Shown piece by piece: positions 5,095-7,618 of a stretch of DNA of 7,618 nucleotides (its first letter is position 1; each line of letters starts with the position of its first letter). Both the position numbers and the translations under genes were made by a program. The DNA is from DAOVRL01 sp964459805 (GTDB lineage Bacteria; Planctomycetota; Phycisphaerae; Sedimentisphaerales; Anaerobacaceae). The notes below the pieces were generated by a model. It was not told the origin of the DNA and searched no databases. It saw nothing but the letters and a program-made list of their open reading frames with translations. Where the stretch lies: positions 1-7,618 of the forward strand of contig CAYWOD010000182.1 in assembly GCA_964459805.1 (NCBI GenBank), given 5' to 3'.

Positions 5095-6015
5095 ATGTCC
5101 AAGGCCAATTGCAATCTCGAAGAGCTAATCCGCCAGGTCGGTATCGACAGCGAACCAGACCCGGCCCATAAGGCTAAACTGCGCTGGCAGATGCTTTTGG
5201 CCTTCAACCAAACCGCCTATAGACGAGCCTCCCGGCAAATAACATGGAGAACAATTATGAAAAGTCCACTTACAAAACGCACCGCCGCACTCGCAGCGGC
5301 AGCCGTCCTCATTATCATGACGATCATTGGCATCCAACGTTTAGGATCGGGCGGCTCAACCACCCCGACCGCCGACTCACCGAACCCGATGGCCACGCCG
5401 CAGCACCAGCAAGACCCCGAGCTGGCGCCTGTTGATATTGAACTGCCTATGCCTGTGCAGGGCGGTACGCTGGAGGATCACCGTGTGCCCAATCTCGAAA
5501 AGGCGTCGGACAAGAAGCGGCCGCCGTTCCTGGCGCCTGTTGGAACGAAAAACGTTGCACTCGGCAAACCGGTCTCCAGCACCGACGAAGAGCCTATAAT
5601 CGGCGAGATCCAAATGATCACCGATAGCGATAAGGAAACCACCGACGGCAGCTACGTCGAGTTAGGTCCGTTCGCCCAGCACGTCACTATCGACCTCGAA
5701 GCCGCCCACAACGTATACGCCGTCGTAATATGGCACTATCACAAACAGCCCCGAGCCTATTTTGACGTGGCCGTCCAGCTTGCCGACGACCCCGATTTCA
5801 TCACGAACGTTCGAACCATCTTCAACAATGATATCGACAATTCAATCGGCCTGGGCGTCGGCAAGGATATGCACTATGGCGAAACATACCAGGGCAAACT
5901 AATCGATGCAAAAGGCCTCAAGGCCCGCTACGTGCGGCTTCACAGCGCCGGTAGCACCAGCAACGGCATGAACCACTACATCGAAGTAGAGGTTTACGGC
6001 AAGCCCGCCAAATAA
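5095..6015 (+). CDS. Single-pass membrane protein with F5/8 type C-like outer domain (copy 2, tandem paralogue)
   Basis: The product has 306 residues and starts at ATG 5095 after AGGAAAG (5082-5088). The architecture matches the preceding gene: a cytoplasmic segment with PDPAHKAKLRWQMLLAFNQT (21-40), basic residues (MKSPLTKR), one transmembrane helix (about 63-80), a Pro/Thr/Gln-rich linker (about 84-141) and a C-terminal discoidin-like domain (about 142-306). By hand alignment, the last 165 residues match copy 1 without a gap, at 133 identical positions (about 81%). The cytoplasmic block is only about half identical and the linker is largely different. The cytoplasmic segment may also contact the sigma factor, or copy 2 may have taken another partner. 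It is probably co-transcribed with the sigma gene and copy 1 across a 62-base gap. No enzyme motif is seen. Function is inferred from context; the galactose-binding-like fold call rests on the N- and C-terminal strand patterns. Confidence 0.85.
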   Translation: MSKANCNLEELIRQVGIDSEPDPAHKAKLRWQMLLAFNQTAYRRASRQITWRTIMKSPLTKRTAALAAAAVLIIMTIIGIQRLGSGGSTTPTADSPNPMATPQHQQDPELAPVDIELPMPVQGGTLEDHRVPNLEKASDKKRPPFLAPVGTKNVALGKPVSSTDEEPIIGEIQMITDSDKETTDGSYVELGPFAQHVTIDLEAAHNVYAVVIWHYHKQPRAYFDVAVQLADDPDFITNVRTIFNNDIDNSIGLGVGKDMHYGETYQGKLIDAKGLKARYVRLHSAGSTSNGMNHYIEVEVYGKPAK

Positions 6016-6077
6016 CCACACATCACAGCCCAGCTTTTTTCTGCGCTCGCGGTCGCGATTGCTCGGGTACCCTTAAA
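6016..6077. other. Convergent intergenic gap, no clear terminator
   Basis: These 62 bases separate the ends of the sigma cluster (+) and the second sulfatase gene (-). They contain a T6 tract (6035-6040), a short TCGC/GCGA stem (6047-6058) and the palindrome GGGTACCC (6065-6072). No stem is followed by a T-tract in either direction, so no intrinsic terminator can be called for either gene. Confidence 0.4.
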
Positions 6078-7571
6078 TCAACGTTTGGTGCCGCCGGCCT
6101 TTGGGCTGGGCTTTGGTTTGTAGCCGCCGCCATAGTAGGGATACTTGTCGAAAGCGTCTCCCTTGCCCAGTACGCGCGGGTCCTTAGTCGCCCTAAGTTC
6201 GGCCATCAAAGCGGCGGAGAGTCTCTTTTTTGCCCCGGCGTACTGCGGCTTGTCCGCAACGTTGTTCAACTGGTCCGGGTCTTTGCGCAGGTCGTAAAGC
6301 TCCTCGGCAGGACGCTTCCCAAAGGCCAGCTCAAACAGCCTCTTGACCTTTGGCTCGTTGCGGTGTTCGGTCATATAGGTCTTGGAGGGTGAGCCGTCGA
6401 TGTCACCGTAACCTTCCGGGTCGCCGGCCGGCCAGCGGTCGGGTTTGAAGTTGCGAATGTAGAGATAATCGTGCGTCCGTATCGCCCGCATCGGATAGCC
6501 CACGCCTCCCGCTCGCCGGGTAGTGTGCCGCTCCATACCGGTAAAGACCTTATCGCGCCTCGGGTCCACACGCCCGGACTTGCCCGAAGTCAAAACATCC
6601 AGAAAGCTCCGCCCCGTCATATCCGCAGTCGGCTTCAATCCCGCCGCGGCCAGCAACGTCGGAGCCAAATCCGACAGACTGATAAAATCCTCGACCACGC
6701 GCCCGCCCTTAACCCTCGCAGGCCAACGAGCCGCAAGCGGAACGTTCGTGCCCCGATCATAGAGATTGCTCTTGCACCGCGGAAACGGCAGACCATTGTC
6801 GCCCGTTATGACAACCAGAGTATTATCCAGCTCGCCCTTCGCTTCCAGAACCGCCAATAGTCCGCCCACTTCCCTATCGAAGCGCTGCACCTTCCAGTAA
6901 TAGTCACAGATATCCGTGCGGACCTGCTCGCTGTCGGCCAGGCACGCCGGCACTTGAACATCCTCGATCTTCATCCCGCTGCTAATGCCCGATTGCCACT
7001 TATAGCCCCTGTGCGGGTCGAAGCTGCCGAACCAAAAGCAAAACGCAGCGCCTTCCGGCCGGGCCTCGAGAAACTTCGCAAAATCCTTGAACCTCGGCCC
7101 CGCGGGGTTCCGCGTCCGTCCGCCCGGCTCATCGCGCCCGGGGCCCCAGCCCTTGCGGGTAAAGCCGATGTGATAGCCGGACTTCTCCAACAAATCCGGA
7201 TATACGGTGAATTTGGCCGGCAGCGTGCTCCAGAGATTGCCGCCCTGCTCCAGACGCCAGTGCCGCTGTCCCGTCACGATGGCGCCGCGCGACGGCGTAC
7301 ACGACGGGGCCGAGACAAATGCGTTCTCGAACAGCACACCCTCACGCGCAACTCGGTCAAACATAGGCGTCTTGACGACCTTGTCCCCCGCGATACTCGC
7401 ATGAGGCCACGACCAGTCGTCCGCAATGCAAAAAAGAATATTCGGCCGCTTCCTCGAAGCCCCGCCCCCCGGTAGCTCGGAAGCGCCCGTGCAACCGGAA
7501 AAAACCAGCGACCCTATTCCTAAACCTACCGCCTTCAAAAAATCACGCCGTGCGCAGCAATGAGTATTCAT
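6078..7571 (-). CDS. Tat-exported lipoprotein sulfatase, heparan N-sulfatase (SGSH)-like
   Basis: The product has 497 residues. The start is CAT at 7569-7571 on the + strand, with the ribosome binding site AGGAG complementary to 7581-7585 (9-base spacing). The N-terminus has a twin-arginine motif (RRDFLKAVG, residues 8-16) and then VFSGC with Cys27, so it is probably a Tat-exported lipoprotein held at a membrane. Catalytic features are Asp51-Asp52 (metal), the classical formylglycine motif Cys91-Thr-Pro-Ser-Arg95, RKGWGPG (139-145), SFDPHRGY (183-190), GDNGLPFP (257-264, metal) and KSNLYDRGTNVPL (267-279). The DPHR and G-L-PFP-x-x-x-x-NLY-x-x-GT-x-x-PL patterns recall N-sulfoglucosamine sulfohydrolase, which removes N-linked sulfate from heparan-type glycans. 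The actual substrate remains open, since bacterial relatives also act on O-sulfated sugars. The tail carries LYDLRKDPDQLNNVADKP, then a Lys/Pro/Gly-rich end. It is transcribed toward the sigma cluster, so it is not in that operon. Confidence 0.93.
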   Translation of the reverse strand: MNTHCCARRDFLKAVGLGIGSLVFSGCTGASELPGGGASRKRPNILFCIADDWSWPHASIAGDKVVKTPMFDRVAREGVLFENAFVSAPSCTPSRGAIVTGQRHWRLEQGGNLWSTLPAKFTVYPDLLEKSGYHIGFTRKGWGPGRDEPGGRTRNPAGPRFKDFAKFLEARPEGAAFCFWFGSFDPHRGYKWQSGISSGMKIEDVQVPACLADSEQVRTDICDYYWKVQRFDREVGGLLAVLEAKGELDNTLVVITGDNGLPFPRCKSNLYDRGTNVPLAARWPARVKGGRVVEDFISLSDLAPTLLAAAGLKPTADMTGRSFLDVLTSGKSGRVDPRRDKVFTGMERHTTRRAGGVGYPMRAIRTHDYLYIRNFKPDRWPAGDPEGYGDIDGSPSKTYMTEHRNEPKVKRLFELAFGKRPAEELYDLRKDPDQLNNVADKPQYAGAKKRLSAALMAELRATKDPRVLGKGDAFDKYPYYGGGYKPKPSPKAGGTKR

Positions 7572-7618
7572 GTTCTTTTTCTCCTATTCACGTTCCCCTT
7601 TGTTTTAGCCGAACTTCA

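Noticed and set aside
6047..6072. Stem TCGC/GCGA and palindrome GGGTACCC as a bidirectional terminator
   Set aside because: The T6 tract at 6035-6040 precedes the stem on the + strand and reads as A-tract after it on the - strand, so neither direction gives a stem followed by U residues.
6954..7475. Open frame of 173 codons on the + strand opposite the second sulfatase
   Set aside because: Its composition (Arg/Pro/Ala-rich) is typical of an antisense shadow, and the - strand frame has clear sulfatase motifs.

Overview
The window looks like chromosomal DNA of a planctomycete, most likely a Phycisphaerae-type lineage. This is inferred from gene content, with no rRNA or marker gene to confirm it. 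The grounds are two Tat-exported type I sulfatases, an ECF-like sigma factor followed by membrane proteins carrying a discoidin-like (F5/8 type C) outer domain, and small lipoproteins, one resembling the planctomycete TIGR03067/lipocalin-like group.

Layout. Bases 1-1342 hold two + strand lipoprotein genes of unknown role, separated by a spacer with a well-formed start site opening only 14 codons (675-719), a large imperfect inverted repeat of REP/MITE appearance (797-867) and a small perfect hairpin (931-945). Bases 1343-1927 have no intact gene: there is a probable decayed - strand coding remnant (about 1421-1720) and a good candidate promoter with an 8-bp direct repeat. Bases 1928-3376 encode a Tat-exported sulfatase (+). 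Bases 3505-6015 form a + strand cluster: an ECF-like sigma factor, then two tandem paralogous single-pass membrane proteins with nearly superimposable C-terminal domains. Bases 6078-7571 (-) encode a second sulfatase with Tat and lipobox signals that resembles heparan N-sulfatase (SGSH), convergent with the sigma cluster.

How the genes may work together. The sigma gene and the first membrane gene are one base apart and look translationally coupled. The membrane proteins have a short cytoplasmic N-terminus, one transmembrane helix, a Pro-rich linker and a probable ligand-binding domain outside the membrane. The inferred model is a surface-glycan sensing sigma/anti-sigma-like module with two sensors, lying between two secreted sulfatases that could act on sulfated polysaccharide. 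Physical linkage is visible; regulation of the sulfatases by this sigma factor is not shown by the sequence. No tRNA, rRNA, CRISPR array, insertion sequence or transposase was found.
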